A model generated the notes under the pieces. The model did no database searches. It saw nothing but the letters and a program-made list of their open reading frames with translations, and was not told where the DNA came from. From positions 27,177,681 to 27,241,680 of the forward strand of contig NC_088786.1 in NCBI RefSeq assembly GCF_949628265.1: a stretch of 64,000 nucleotides of DNA, in the 5' to 3' direction. The translations under genes and the position numbers were made by a program. Shown here piece after piece: positions 43,101 to 56,800 of this stretch. How positions within the stretch are numbered: position 1 is the stretch's first letter; each line of letters starts with the position of its first letter. The stretch comes from Cloeon dipterum (taxonomy: Eukaryota; Arthropoda; Insecta; Ephemeroptera; Baetidae).

Positions 43101-43690
43101 AGGGTGACATTTCTGAAAAAAAAACTTATTAAGACTACCCAGGAAGGCCGAAATGACTAACATGCATGACACGACTAATTACAATAATCAATTTTTAAGA
43201 TTATTTAAAAATTGTTTTCCGCGCTTCTTACCGGACGATTATTTTTTATCAAATAAATACAAATATAATTGTGGCTCAGGGCTGGAGCTTAAATTAAATT
43301 TAAAAAAAAAACATTATTTTTATAAATATATTTAGATAAGAAAAGAATATAGAAGAAGGCAGGTCCGGTTGTTGATATCTGAATTGCCATTTTCATGCAA
43401 TAACAGAGTGATTTGTCTATCCTTCACAACGGTACCTGTGAGAAGCTCGACTAAACCTAGATAAGATGCAAGTAGTAAAGTTACGTGTTTCCTTATTAAA
43501 AAAAGACAGGGAAAGAGTTAATGGAGCGACACTCCATTAGTAACAGAAATCGATTATAATTTTTACTAGAGATCTAACTTCCGTGTTTATCGCGTGTATT
43601 GAAATGCTTTGAAACAAGTAAGAGCAATAATCCAAATCCACCTTTGTTCCACTTTGTACGAAATTGAACTCTTGATGTCACAAAACATTT
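40131..43690. other. GC-rich island, then mixed spacer
   Basis: An island at 40.1-41.3 kb contains (AC)n running into (GC)n at 40457-40484 and mirrored open frames on both strands (40534-40845, 40959-41282) without domains. A smaller island lies at 41.88-42.4 kb with a GGAGGAGGCGG patch. A TAATGGAG/CTCCATTA mini-palindrome is at about 43518-43540. No exon is supported. Confidence 0.4.
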
Positions 43691-46100
43691 TTGTCGTTTG
43701 AGCACAAATTCAGCAATCTCACTGCAAGTAAAAGACAGGTTTTAAAGGAAAGCACGATTTCGTGTTATTAAACATAAGTGAAGAAACGAGCGAAAAAACA
43801 TACGGGGAGGGAGCACTTTTGTTGACTCTTTCTTCTCGCGGAAGACAAAAAGATTCGGTCCAAATTAAAAGGCGGTGTGGGTGACCGCGAACGCACGCTC
43901 TCGCGTCTATCAAGTGCAGAGAGAAAAGGGTTTTCAGTCCGTCAGGTAGCGTTCTTACACGTCCAAATTTTCCCAAAGAGGCTAGTTACATGAGCGCGCG
44001 TGTTTTTGTTCTTCCGATGCGGCGCCGCGCGTTGTATATAAATTAGTGCACTTAAAACGTCATTTCATTGAGCAGCGCGCGTTTTTCCACGGTATTGTGT
44101 GCCATTCATGAGATGACATGCACTTTTTGTGCCGCGGGAAGTCATTTTTTCTCCCTCACTCTGACCGACCGCGTCTTTAATGTGTAAAAAGCCGTGTACA
44201 AATGTAAAACGGCCACGCTGCGGTCAAGTCTGTCTCGCAGCGAGCGCAACACGGCAGCTCTACTTGACTGATCTTTCTAATTTGTGTGTCTCATGAGATG
44301 GATGCATGGAGAGCACTCAACCGGTACTTTTCTTTGCACCGCGCACCGGAATGAGTATGCACACGAGAAAAACAAAAAGAGCCAGCGGAGAGCGGCGGGA
44401 AAAAGTCGGTAGCAATTTTTTGCACACTCGTGCTGTCGAGAGCACAGGCAAATTATGCTCCGAGCATGCCACCTGACGACAATAAAGTCGGATCGCAGGA
44501 ATATTGCCGGCGCTGGACCACTCGCTGATCCATCTCGCGCCACTCTGACCGCAGCTTTTTGCCCGGAGACGCGCTCATTGTCGGTTTCGGCCGCTTTTTG
44601 CCTCGCGAGCTGTATCGTTTGCGATTGTCAAAGAAGGAGTTAAGCAGTTTGCGAGTAAAGAAGAAGTTTGGTCGTCGGTGCAAGCATATCGTTATAAATT
44701 AGAAACGGGCGTCTATCGGTTTTGCCTGTCTTTCATCTTCGGTTGTTGGTTTTTACGATTGAATAATGGCTATTCTCCAGCGTGAATGTGAGAAAAACTT
44801 CAATCCGATGGTGGGCGGTTTCTCGGAAAGGCAGAAATAAGCAGCGCATATTACTACTTACACTCCGCTGGAAATCATTTATTGCAACAGCTTGAACAAT
44901 CGCTTTATTTCAGTGATGCGCGTAAATCGGATCAGGGCGAAACGAGGTCTTCGTCTTTATATATAGAGACTATCAGCAAATCATTTATTTCGAATCTGGC
45001 TTACCGTTGCAGTACTTAATTGAACTTCACATATTATTTTGTGTAAAAAATATTTACTGATCTCGTTACATTTTGGAAAAAAATGAAAGAGACTGACAGA
45101 GACCATTTCATAATATGAACAATAGACGTGGAAAAATATGATTATAGCATTTCCAGATTCCTAGGGAGATTCAATCTAATTTTTTTCCTAAAAATAAATC
45201 CATATACAATTTGATATAAATAAAACATCGGCAACAAACATTGTGTATGTGAAATTAACAGTGAGACCTATTTTAAATAACACGCCTGATTGATTTGATT
45301 AAAATACATGAAAAAATCCCATCCCTTGTGGTCGGTTTACGACTGTCAGGCAGGGATTCAATGTCATTGTTAATTACGGCTCAGTGCGACCAGAGAACTT
45401 TTGATATTGACTGAATTTGCAATCTTCTTCTAGTTGATCTGTGTATACTCTCTAGCTGTTGGTTTTCCTTCAACTATCTGATCTGGTTGTATATACTGTT
45501 AGCAAGAATAAAGAAATCTGATGTTTGTATTAAAAAATATACATTATCTAGCCTGTTTATTTTCGCACAACTTGGAAGAGATGGAACGAATGTTGCGGAT
45601 TTTTCATCGAAAGCGTACTTGACATTTAGCATTTGGAAATATAAAGCATATAGGCAAATATGAGGTGCGCAAATTTAATATTTTTTTGCGACGCCATTAC
45701 TTCATATATGTGCTAATTTTTCTGCTATTATTTTGTCACACTGTTTTTTCGCAGATAAAAATTAATGTTAGATTAACGTTGTGCTATTTTTATTAGCTCA
45801 TCGTAGAATGATTCGAAATTATATTACAAAATTATTAACCTCGCATTCATTAATTAAATATGAATAATTTTAAGTATAAATAAAACCGGTTTTCGATCCA
45901 AATTGAAATTATCAAAAGCTGAATAAATCAATTTCTGAAAGAGTTTGTTCTTTAAGGTCACAGGATGAGGAATTCTCTTACAATTAAAGAGTACTCCATT
46001 TACAATAAAGCATTTAGGCACACGAGGAGCGCAATTTGAATCAATTTCACGATCGCATTGCCCATTATACGCGATCAGAATAGAAAACATTCACGAAATT
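43691..46100. other. GC-rich island with a TATA-like site, then AT-rich spacer
   Basis: Near 44030 the sequence GCGCGTTGTATATAAATTAG sits in GC-rich DNA and resembles a TATA promoter, but no clear exon follows. Frames at 44277-44683 overlap on both strands. From 44.8 to 46.1 kb the DNA is AT-rich and featureless to me. Confidence 0.35.
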
Positions 46101-48680
46101 GGGAATGGCGTCTACTTGGGAAAGAGAACAGGCCCCTAAACAATGGGCAATACGAAGCGACGGCGAATATGCGCGCGGGATTATATTCTTGCTCCAATTG
46201 ATTCCCAACAATTTGACATGAAGATGCGCGAACGTGAACAAATTTTATTGATGCGCCAGGGTAAAAAGTAATTGTGTCTAATAGAATGTAGATTCATTGA
46301 AGCGTCCACCGCATGGCGAGGCTTGCGTTCGTGCTGCTGTCTCCTCCGACAAAGCCACTGCATGGCTGCATGGCCAATTCGACATGGACACAATTGATCG
46401 ACTATATATCATCCGTGTCACGCTCATGTGATACCATCTTCTAACAGTACAAAATTAAAACTCCTCCGCTCGTCCGCGCACTGGAATGCCTCCACTTCTT
46501 TCTCTGTCTCGACTCTCATTCATGCGACCGCTCCGCTCGCCTATACAGCCGAATAATTAGACCTGCAAGCTTTTATCCGACCAAAATCCGAATTTCGCAC
46601 ACGAGCTTTGGCACAAAAGTGGCCTGAAGAAAGTCTTTCACGTTCACCGCGCACAATAGTGCACCTAAACTCACCAAAAAACTCGTCTTTTTGCCCCGTT
46701 CTTTCTTTCTTTCTTCGCGCTGGCTGCCTGGCGAGTCGCTCGCTTTTCTAATGAGCAACATGTGCACGCAAAACAATTAGTGATAATGCACAATTTGACC
46801 AGCGGAGGACCGATTGTTCTGCCGCCGAACAATGCAACCGAGCAGAGCGCCGTGCACCACTTTCCAGGTGCGATTAGGCGTTAATTAATTGTTTATTTAA
46901 TGTGGCTTGCTGTTCTTAATGGAGTGGAGCAGATGTGGATTTCTAATATTGCCACCTCCGCCGAAATTCCTACGACGTTGGCAAGATATGTATTTTAGTT
47001 CTCTATTTGATACCTCGTGAACCCAATTTTAGACTGTTGAGCAGTTTAAAAAATATATATATGTATATCCTATTAACAATATAACCAAATTAAAATGAAC
47101 TAGGATTTCAGTCGTAATTCAACTATTAACAAACTGGAAATTTTGTAAATCATTTATTTTATATTAAGTTTCTTTGAAATATTTGACATTAAAAATTCAC
47201 AAGTAGTTAAGATGTAATTTTCTAAATAATATTTAACAACTCAACTTTTAAAATAGTGAAGCTATGAATAACGAGCATGAATTATGAACTATATAGTAAA
47301 AACAACGTAATCTATATAATTTTAAACAAATAATGTACAGCTAAAATTAAAACTAAATCATATTAAGAAAATATTTTTAGAGCTCATTTTGGCTGACCAT
47401 TCTTAGTAAAGTTTATTATTGTTGTTTGTCTAAAATTCTGCACTTTTCCCACAGTTTCTGACTTTTGTCAGGTCGTTATGATTGGGTTTGAATAAATATT
47501 TTTGCATTTTACGTTGAATTTGACCAACACGACTGCTTGAAACGAAAGAAAAAATTAGTTTCATATGACGCTTGAAAAACGAAAGATTCGCGAGTTGGGA
47601 TTCTCAGACATGTGTGTAGTAGGCCAGAATCGATAGGGAAGAGAGAATTCAACTGGCGCACTTTGCGGAGAAAAAAGTAGCGTTTGTGCTGCACCACAGT
47701 GAGGAAGAGACTGAAGGGGGCGGATTTCACAAAAGACGTAAAAAATCACCTGCCATTCGGGTAGCAGCTCGGGAGTTTGGGAAATATTCAAACCATTAAT
47801 CACCCACTTTTGATATTTTGTCTCCGCGGACCATCGCTGTCGCGCAGCCTCCAAAACTTGCACTTTTCCAAATAAGCAATCAGCACGATCAGTTAGCGTG
47901 TACTTGATCTCCGCAGCCAGGCTTGATTTATAGGTGCATCACTTTGATCAGGAGGTAATCACATGTATTTACAGCACCGAGAGTGCATGACTGCCTGCCG
48001 CGCAGTTCAGTTTCGTTCGATTGCAAAAGGCAACGAATTAATCCGCAAACGGTCGGTTCAGTCGTCGGTTGAAATCCGTTTAAACGATTGGCTGGCAGGG
48101 TCAAGTGCATGCATCTCGTGCACCCGCTGGGCCCACCCACGACGTGATGTGGCAAAACTAAATAAATAAATAAACGCGAGCTGCGAGTATGTAGCTATTT
48201 CACTGCTCTGCATTTTCACGAAACGCTTTTCTCTCGCACGCCGCTCATGAGAGCTGATAAATTTATCTCTCATCGCTCAGCCCAGTCATATATAGCTCCA
48301 CAGATGATGATAGATAACTTAATTCGTTTCGTGCCTGTGAAAGATATCATTTTTTTGTGCGCAAGACGTGTGTTTTATTTCGCAGACTCAGCCTGTTTTG
48401 TGAAAATCTTCACATGAGAATGGTTGATTGAGGAATATAGCTTCTAGAACATTATTTGACTAGACTGTATTGAATAAAAACGCTTTAAACTGTCTCTTTT
48501 TCCTTCTCGATATAAAAGTTCCCTTCTTAAAATGTTGGTTAATACACAAAACTGCTTTATCTGTTATTATTATGACGACTTTTCTGCTGACAATGAGTTT
48601 AACTCATGGCTCAAAGTTGTGACAGTCATCATATGAAATTGTAGCGTTTCTTGCATTTTGGCGTAAAACTAGTTTTTATC
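46101..48680. other. moderate GC islands and AT-rich spacer
   Basis: GC-richer DNA at 46.1-46.9 and 47.55-48.3 kb encloses AT-rich DNA. Frames such as 47561-47863 (minus) are short and show no domain. No gene is supported. Confidence 0.4.
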
Positions 48681-48716
48681 ACTCTCACTCCTATAATTGA
48701 TGTCGCTATTTCTGTA

Positions 48717-48808
48717 TGATAAGCGCTTAGTAACCTTCCACCTTAACTGACCGCTTCCCCACCGCACGCAATGGTCATGTCAACCACTCGCCTCCCGGCC
48801 AGGAGATG
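48717..48808 (+). repeat. short repeat, first copy
   Basis: Matches 49193-49258 in the order GATAAGCGCTT, CTGACC, CTTCC, CCGCACGCAAT and TGTCAACCACTC. The first copy has about a dozen extra bases after GATAAGCGCTT. Confidence 0.5.
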
Positions 48809-49192
48809 AAGTCGTGCGTACGTAGTGTATCTAGAAGGTTCTGACGAATTGTAATGATAAACCTGACTACAACGGGTCCAATTGCTACGCTTTGATCTCA
48901 ATAAACAACTCAAAAGGAATTTAGACGCATTTTCATATCTTTGGCTCAACGACCCCACAAAATAAACATCTATATACTTACGTTGTTCAATCGCTATTTT
49001 CTTTGTGCTTCAATTAATTTTAATCTTTGGACTAAATCTTGAATGTTTGTAATTTGTTAGAATTTATTTAGACCTATACACTTTCAAATGACTTATTGAC
49101 TCATTGATTATGCCTTAACACATAGTACTGAATTTTTTTTAAAAAATGAAATAGGGACTATCCGGAATCGGTAGAGGGCACCGTAACTTAGC

Positions 49193-49258
49193 GATAAGCG
49201 CTTTCCTGCACTGACCCTTCCACCTCGCACAACGATTAGTGTCAAGCACTCTCTCCAG
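49193..49258 (+). repeat. short repeat, second copy
   Basis: Matches 48717-48808: GATAAGCGCTT, CTGACC, CTTCCACC, CGCACAACGAT and TGTCAAGCACTC. The two copies are about 0.45 kb apart in the same orientation, consistent with a short dispersed element or local duplication. Confidence 0.5.
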
Positions 49259-50930
49259 ATAGGAAAATCAGTGCAAGTGAAAGATACATAAGCATATCAT
49301 TTTAATTATTAATAGAACCGGATTCGGGTCTTACTCTTATCTACGAGATCTACAAATTCTAAGACAAAGATGATAGTTTCATATTCTGAGTTCTTCGACA
49401 TGTCATGATCCCAATGTTTCAACACTTTTCCTGAATTTAAAAACAAATTGATAGGGTTGAGTATTATTAAAATATTTTGTTTAGGATGAAATACAATTGA
49501 CTGATATTCTCCAATCAACTGAATTACATTTTTAAAATTATCGAATCCAGATTAAAAGCAAAAATCATGAATCGAGTGGCGCACATATACTCACTTGCAG
49601 GCATGCATTTAAATGGTTGATCTGCACACTTTATTCGAAGCAAAATGTGCACAAATCAAAGGATCCGAGCGCACGCACGAGGAAACTCGGCCAAAATAAA
49701 TAGTATAGTTAAATCGCGGTCGCTTCATCGTTTCGGTGCTTTTGATGCTGGAGGTTCTCGCCGGCCGCAAAGCTCACGCTTGAGCCGCGGACGTGCCATT
49801 AAATAATTAAACGAGTGCACGACGCGCGCGCGAGATTGCGTCGCCGCTATAATTTAATCACATACACACACACAGTAGAGATGAGCTACCTACAAATTAC
49901 GGCCGTTTCTCCTATTTATTTAGATGTCGGTATTGTTATTTTCCCCGATTGCGAGAGTGCCGCTCGCTCGCGAAGCTGCATGGTCAAGCTCTGGATAGTC
50001 CAACGCCCTTGTTTAAGAGTCACGCCGCCGCTGCTCTCCTTTTCGGAGCAATATACGTGCCTCGTGTCGCACTTTTTGGCGTGACGGGGTGCGCTGCTGA
50101 ACTCTGACACCTCGGTCAGATGCATCATTTCCAAACAATTGAGCACATTCATGCTTGAAGGAAAATAATCTAACTTCTTTCAAAGCAGCAGAAAAATCTG
50201 GAAAGAAATGTCGTTGGAAGGGGGCGAAATACCACCGCATTAATATGCCAGCGAAGGACAAAGGAAGAGCCAGCAAATTTTGACTTATCAAAGTTGAGAA
50301 GTTAAACATCATCATCACAGGATAACAATAAACTCCATCGGGCATTGTTGGCATTAGCAAGTGGCCGCGATGGAATTATTTGTCTGAAAATCTGCCTGCA
50401 ATTTGACTGGCAACTATATGCTAATCAAACTCAAATTGGATATACGTGGAACACAATAGGGATGTTTCCTTCGGCCGGGTTTTATTATTAAAAATACAAG
50501 ACATTTTGCCGATTTTTTAATACCAATAATCCCGGTGCCAAAAGCCGAAGAAAACGTCCCTATTAGTTTTCAGAGGTAAGACGACAGACAAGCCCCGCGC
50601 AATTTTGTGTTCCAGGAAAGCAATAGTAGAGATCCGAGTTTTTCAAACAAACTTTCCATCCTTGCAAGAATTTTTTCGGAACTTTGTAAAGAATAGCTCG
50701 ATGTTCTGTATAAAGATATAAAGTTTCCTTGGTTAGTTCTTGATTGCCTTTCCATGAAATCTGTTTAGTCAGATTAATTATCAGATGCGAAACAACTGTA
50801 CCAAGCCGTTGGCTCGCATTGTTGAGCGCTTGCTTTGTAAGAATCCGAGCGATGTTTGGGGTCGAGCGCGGGCTGATTTGCGCCTACATTTGGTTCTCTT
50901 GCAGGAGGGTTTCTTTCAGCAGTTCTCGCG
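49259..50930. other. mixed spacer with one GC island
   Basis: The island at 49.6-50.1 kb has CACGACGCGCGCGCGAG and overlapping short frames on both strands; otherwise no feature is recognised. Confidence 0.4.
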
Positions 50931-51057
50931 ACTCGCTACTGGCTGGTTGCAGCATGCTTGAATTAATTTGACGGGACGAAATGTATAGCGTTTCAATAAA
51001 AAGACCCCAGCACAGGGGCAGTTACAAAGCTGGTCGTTCGCGATGTTAATGGGACAC
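50931..51057 (+). repeat. three-copy element, copy C (shorter)
   Basis: Landmarks shared with copies A and B are GCTACTGGCTGGTTGCAGC, ATGCTTG, GACGGGACGAAATGT, AGCGTTTCAAT, AAGACC, TCGTTCGCGATG and GTTAATGGGACAC. The middle, between the TTTCAAT and TTCGC blocks, is about 35 bases shorter than in A and B. It lies on the plus strand, about 12 kb from copy B. Confidence 0.7.
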
Positions 51058-53830
51058 TGAGTTTATCCGTCTGATAAAAAACGTAATTCTTAAAATATGA
51101 AGTTTTAGACGATTGCAATTGTATAGCACTCCTAAGGACTCAGTTTGCCTGGAAAAAATCCAATTCCGCATGACTCCCGGAATAATGATCTGACTGTTTG
51201 AAACGTCATTAACTGTTGTAATGACCAACCCCGCTTTTATGGTATATGAGAGCTTACTTAGCGTGGCATGCTCTTGAGTAGACTCCATCATTGATAATGG
51301 CTGCTTTGTGTGCCCGCCATAAAATATATTTAAAGAGAAAAGGCCAGTTAGTATTGACACATAACTGAACAAAAATCATTTACATTTACATCCATCTCCG
51401 CTGGCGGTTCTTGATAAGTAAATATAAAAATATTTGTGGAAGCCGCCACGGGAATATGGAGCGCAGATCGAGTAAAATGTTTAATTCACAAGATGCAGAG
51501 CACATTAGAATGACAATATAAAAATTTATAAATTATCTCGGGTGGTTAAAAGAGGGGGATTTCGGATCGATTTAAAACGAGACGAGCTGTGCACACGTTC
51601 GTCTCACTGCCGGCCCGGAATTGGTGAGCGAGCTACTCTCGCATTCGATTTGTAGTTTTTTTATTTAGCATAATATTATATATTATACGATTATGGGTCT
51701 TTCTTTGCTGACGATGATGATATTCCAAATTACAATATGACAGTGAACTGATGGTTTCGTGCCGTAAAATGATAATGATTGTATGCCTACGGTCCAACCA
51801 ACATTATCACCACCAATAAATTGTGCCCGGCACCCGTTGTACCTGCCTCACTGCTGCATGCTTTTTGTTTTTATTCGATCCAATAATTTTTCCCTCGAAT
51901 GAGGTTAGATTGACAATTAATCTTGTATAAATTTACCTCTCCATAGAGAAGACACGTGCATATTTCCAATGGCGCGGCGATAACACACACACTCAGTTGC
52001 TTCGACTTTTCTCTATGATATTATAATGTGAATGTATTTCCTATTATATGGACGTCGGTGTCGCCGTTTTTTGTGTGCGACGCGCCTCCCAAAGTGTAAC
52101 AAAAGCAAGAGAGAACCGCTTATCAGACGCTATTAATCTGGCCCGCCGCGGCCTCACTCACTCGCTCTGCTATGCTATGCGGGAACGCGTCCGAAATATT
52201 TATTATTAATATACACCGCGTTTCGTACGTGAGCAAACAAAAAGAAGAGGCAGTGAGGAAAGGTGTCGTGTGTAGTGTCGCGACGTTTTAGCCACGGCAC
52301 AATTTAAATGAAAAGCAATTCTCTGGTTCAAACGTGCTTGAAAAGAAAAGGAAGAGCGGCGATCTTTTATACCTTCTCAATGATGTACAGAACTGCTTGC
52401 GTTTGGCACAAACCGAGCAGTATTTTGTTTTGCGGATGTTGCAGAGCCTCATTTAATACGTATTTAAATTATTAAAAACATTGAAACAGTATAAACTGAA
52501 CATCATTATAGAAGGAATTATTTGATCACACAAATGTTGTAAAAATTAACTATTAGAAATTAAAACAGATGTTAAAAAGCATATTTTCAAAACTATATCG
52601 GCATTAAAGAGTAAAAATCAGCCAGATTTCTTATTTCGTGCAACTTCCACTAGTTAATTTGGTTTTACTATCGAATAGTATTCTTTTGGACCTGATACCT
52701 TGGCAATTTAAAAAAAATAAAAATCCTATTTTGACGAAAGAGTCACTCAAGTATTCGTTCAGAGAAGAATTAAATATCCTCCTCGGAAAAACGGTTACAC
52801 ACAGCACCCATAATTCTATTCTCCTTCATTCATTAAGAAGTGAGATTGTATCATGAATTAGGGCTGCGAAGGACAGTTGTTACTAGTCGGCAACAAAGAC
52901 GACTTTTCCAATAAGGCATGTCCATTTTTTTTAATCCTGAACAAAAACCGAGATGACGTTAGCCATATTATCAGCATATAGCTTGAAGTTGAAGAAATGC
53001 CTCTTTATCGGAAACAAACGTAACTTTTCTGTAATATTGATGAAAATATAATTTTAAATATGAATTTTGGGGCCTTTTGAGTACTTGAACAAACATTTTG
53101 CAACTTTTTGGTAAACTTAGAAGATTTTTGGCATCTGTTGGAAAGCTTTTGATGCAAAAACTGCTATTAGATCGAAATATTTTCACTCTATTCGTGTAAT
53201 CATGACAGGATTTTACAGGAAGGGTTTAACGGACAAGTATTTGTGGGAAAGTATTGTTTAAACTATTTAATTTTGTGAGGCAAGTCTTAGAAACATATCA
53301 GAAATATGTATATCTATTCTTTACTGAAGATGCAGGTGAAAGTTAAAGCAAACTTAAAAAACTCCAATATTCGTTGATTTTTTAATATATTTTTGATTCT
53401 TTTCATAACCTGCAAATCTAGTGTCCCCGCTTTTTTGTTTTGTTTTAATCTAGAAGAATTGGTGCCAATCAACTCAGCAAACAACGTAAGTTTCTCGTCA
53501 CGGAAGCCCTTTTTTATCATCCAACGCGAGTGAGTGTTATGATGATTTTAAAGAATAATAGTGAATGGTGCGGTAACAAGCACAATCGTAATGATTTTTG
53601 AAAACACACTGGCTAAAGCGCAAGCAAGGATGCTCACCGGTTTAATGTGCAAAGCAAACGCATCAATCATCATTTCCGTAATTACGAGTGTGTTTCGCTC
53701 AAGTAAGTACTTCGCCAGGAAAGAGCAAAATCCGAATACTTCTCCCGATCGCAGTGGAACATCTGTGATTTCATGGCAGAAGTGTATTCATCAAAGTGTT
53801 TTGCCTCCGAACCGGGCGAATAAGTGAATA
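51058..53830. other. AT-rich spacer with a GC island
   Basis: A GC-richer stretch at 51.5-52.35 kb shows no recognisable exon. Short frames at 52638-52856 and 53561-53827 lack domains. Confidence 0.4.
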
Positions 53831-56800
53831 TTTATTCAGGCAATTAAGGCGTCGGGAGAGCGTTTTTTATCTGTGCCGCGCTGGGCCGACATGCAAACCC
53901 TTTTGTCCCTTTTCCGAACACACCGCACTGGAATCACAGCCGTAAGTCAGCTCGTCTGACGGACGAAATATTTTCCAAAGAGAGCGAGCGTATATTGTCA
54001 CAAAGCGTCGTGTTTTCTCCAGATATTCGGAAAGAAAACAATAAATGCGCGCGAGCGCTCGTTCCGCCTTCGCGATAAATTAAAATTTTAATAATAATTG
54101 CCAGGCACATTACGTCCCGAGGAGAGAGAGCGAGAGCGAGTGTGTTTCATTTAAAATTCGGGGAAAATAATTTATCTCATTGTCAAAAAACGAGAGGAGA
54201 AGCAGTGAGAGAGAGAAATAGGAATTATGAACGCTGAGCAAATGGGGTAAGGAGGAAAGTCATTTTTCATTAAATGAATTTCTTTCTTCTTGGCTCCTTA
54301 GCTTAAGTACTATTTCACATTCGCCCGTTCGCTCGCTCATTCGCGTTGCTTTGTTAAAAAGGCAGGGGAAGAGAAAAGAAGCAGGAGCCGCCTTTGCCTC
54401 CCACATTTCGTACCCGAACCACACACACGCATTCAGATCAATACACTAATTCTAGTCGAAATCACATTCTTCCAGCCTCTCGCGAGGGGCTCCGCTCTAA
54501 TTGATGCTCACGCATTTTTTCAAACCCTCCTTTTCGCTTTGCTGGTAATTAAAAATCGATTCCTGTCATGCCAAAATAAGAATACCGCTCGGCAAAAGTG
54601 TGCTGGGCGAGAGGGGAAAATTTCTTCTTTCACAGCAACCGAAGGAGCACTTCCTGCTCGGGTCGGAGCAGCCAAAGGTTTTTCAGATTTTTTAAAATGT
54701 ACACCGCAACACGGCACTTCTCCAATCTCACCAACAGGAAGAATTCTCGACTGTCTTCCCAGAAAATTTCCTTGTCCATTTATTCCTTCCTATTCGTGGC
54801 AAGAAAACAGAGTCCCAAAAGCAATCTAATTATGGAATCATATCGTGGCTTGAGTAAAAACTCACGAGGGCCAATCGGTAGGAAAAAGAACAGTTCAACT
54901 TATATTGACATTATAAAATTCAAATTTGGACTGATAAAATTAATTTAATATAATTCTCAAAACTGCATTAATCCATCCTTATTAGCAGTGGTCTTCCGTC
55001 TAAAATATACGAAAAGATTGCTTCTCTGGCCACTCAAAAAGCTACTATCAACCGGACAAAATTGGAAACCAGAAGCGTGCACACCAAAACTCAATACTGA
55101 CTGAGAAGCCCTTTCCAACAACGCGTGAAATAAAATATTCCAAGAGTTTTTACTCTACTTTAGATTCCGTCACTGAGATAACAAGCAAATTAGCGCTGTG
55201 CTTGATACCAAAAATCTAGCAGCGGTGCATTCATCGATACAATCTACTTGTAAAGCGGTAAATTATTGGTTTTATACGCCCTGCGGAAGTAATGGTCGTG
55301 GTGTGCACTGCATGGACAATTGAAATATTGGTAAGTTTCGGTCAGATATGCGTGCCGAGTGCTGAGCAAATTAAAATAATGTAAATTGCTTTCCCAAGGG
55401 ATTCCTACAAATTAGGTAAAATAAATAGAAAGGGTTGGACGGCTGTTCGAAATTTCACAGTCAGATCGAACACTCATTCACGTGGGTTGGAAAGAGGCGG
55501 CAAGCGAGGCGGAGACTTTTGCCCGCGAGACATTAATTTCTGCTATGAGTTATCAACTCCCGAATTATATCTTTTGTTTTCCCTCGACTTAGTACGCGTC
55601 GAAGAAAATTTTGGCCTCTGCGATACCCCGGCAAAGTTTTTGTGCGCGAGGGTTCTTTTCTTTTATTAGCAGCGGGCGAGAGTGAGTGAGTGTGTGTGTG
55701 CATCGAGTTAAAACCGGGGAAATGCGCCGCGCGCATGCATGTTTTAAGAAATTAATTTTTTCTTCTTTTCGTTCTTACCCACCCTCTTAATGGGGGTCCA
55801 AAAAAGAAGCGGCAGCAGCAGCAGCACTGAGAGGGTTGTAAAAGGAAATTAAGAAAGGGGAGGATTAAAAACGGTGGGGGAGTCGCGAGAGAACGCGCTG
55901 GGCGAGCGAACGAACATGTCGTGATATGCCTGCAACAATCATTATTTCAGACGCGCACACACTCCTGACGCCGGCAACAAAAGATAATTTAAAACGCCGA
56001 AATAAAAATTAATGCCGAGCAGCAGCATCAGCGTAGCCAGCAGCTTCCACGGCGTGCGCGCGGCGTTCTCATCAATTTTTCAAATGTGCCATTCCTGAAA
56101 AACGACAAACTTTCCGTCGAGTATAATGACTGCACAGCTTGGATGCGTGAGGGCCCCTCCTCATCAACTCGCTCGCCGAATTTCGCCAGCACCTTTCTCG
56201 AACGCAATTTCACTTTAACTAATAACGCGTTTCTTTAACCCTTCCTGCACCCGACACGGCATTTCCTCTCTCATTCGCTCATCAAATCGATATTTTTGTA
56301 TTTCACACCACATTTTTTCTCCAACAAATCACGGACGGGGGCCACGTGCATTGCCGTGCGTGGATGTCATCGTTCCGCTTTGTTCCGAGAGCGTTGCGTG
56401 TGTAAACGTATAAGTTGTGCGGGCGGAATGTGATAATGTCACCGTATGCATGCTTCGGGGGAAATGTAGGTGGAGTTTTTTCTTCCGATTTATCATTTTT
56501 CCACTAAACGGTGCTATTTTCCCCATCAATCAATGGACGGATTTCCTCCATGCATTATAGTTTAATTAAGGCATTTTCCGCTATCGGCCGGCCATCTGAA
56601 TCGATACACTAACTGATTTCAGAGCGGACGGAATTCTTCCGTTTCCAGTTAAAAAAATAACGTTGACTGCTTATACGGAACAACGGAGGGTTTATTACGA
56701 CTCTATTATTATTACATATTCCCAATCCTTGGGCACGAACTCTTTAATGATATTGTGCTTGATGTAAAAAGTAAACAAAAAATTCCTGCCCGCTAATAAT

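Noticed and set aside
43518..43540. TAATGGAG/CTCCATTA mini-palindrome
   Set aside because: Eight-base arms in AT-rich DNA are expected by chance and nothing else marks the site.
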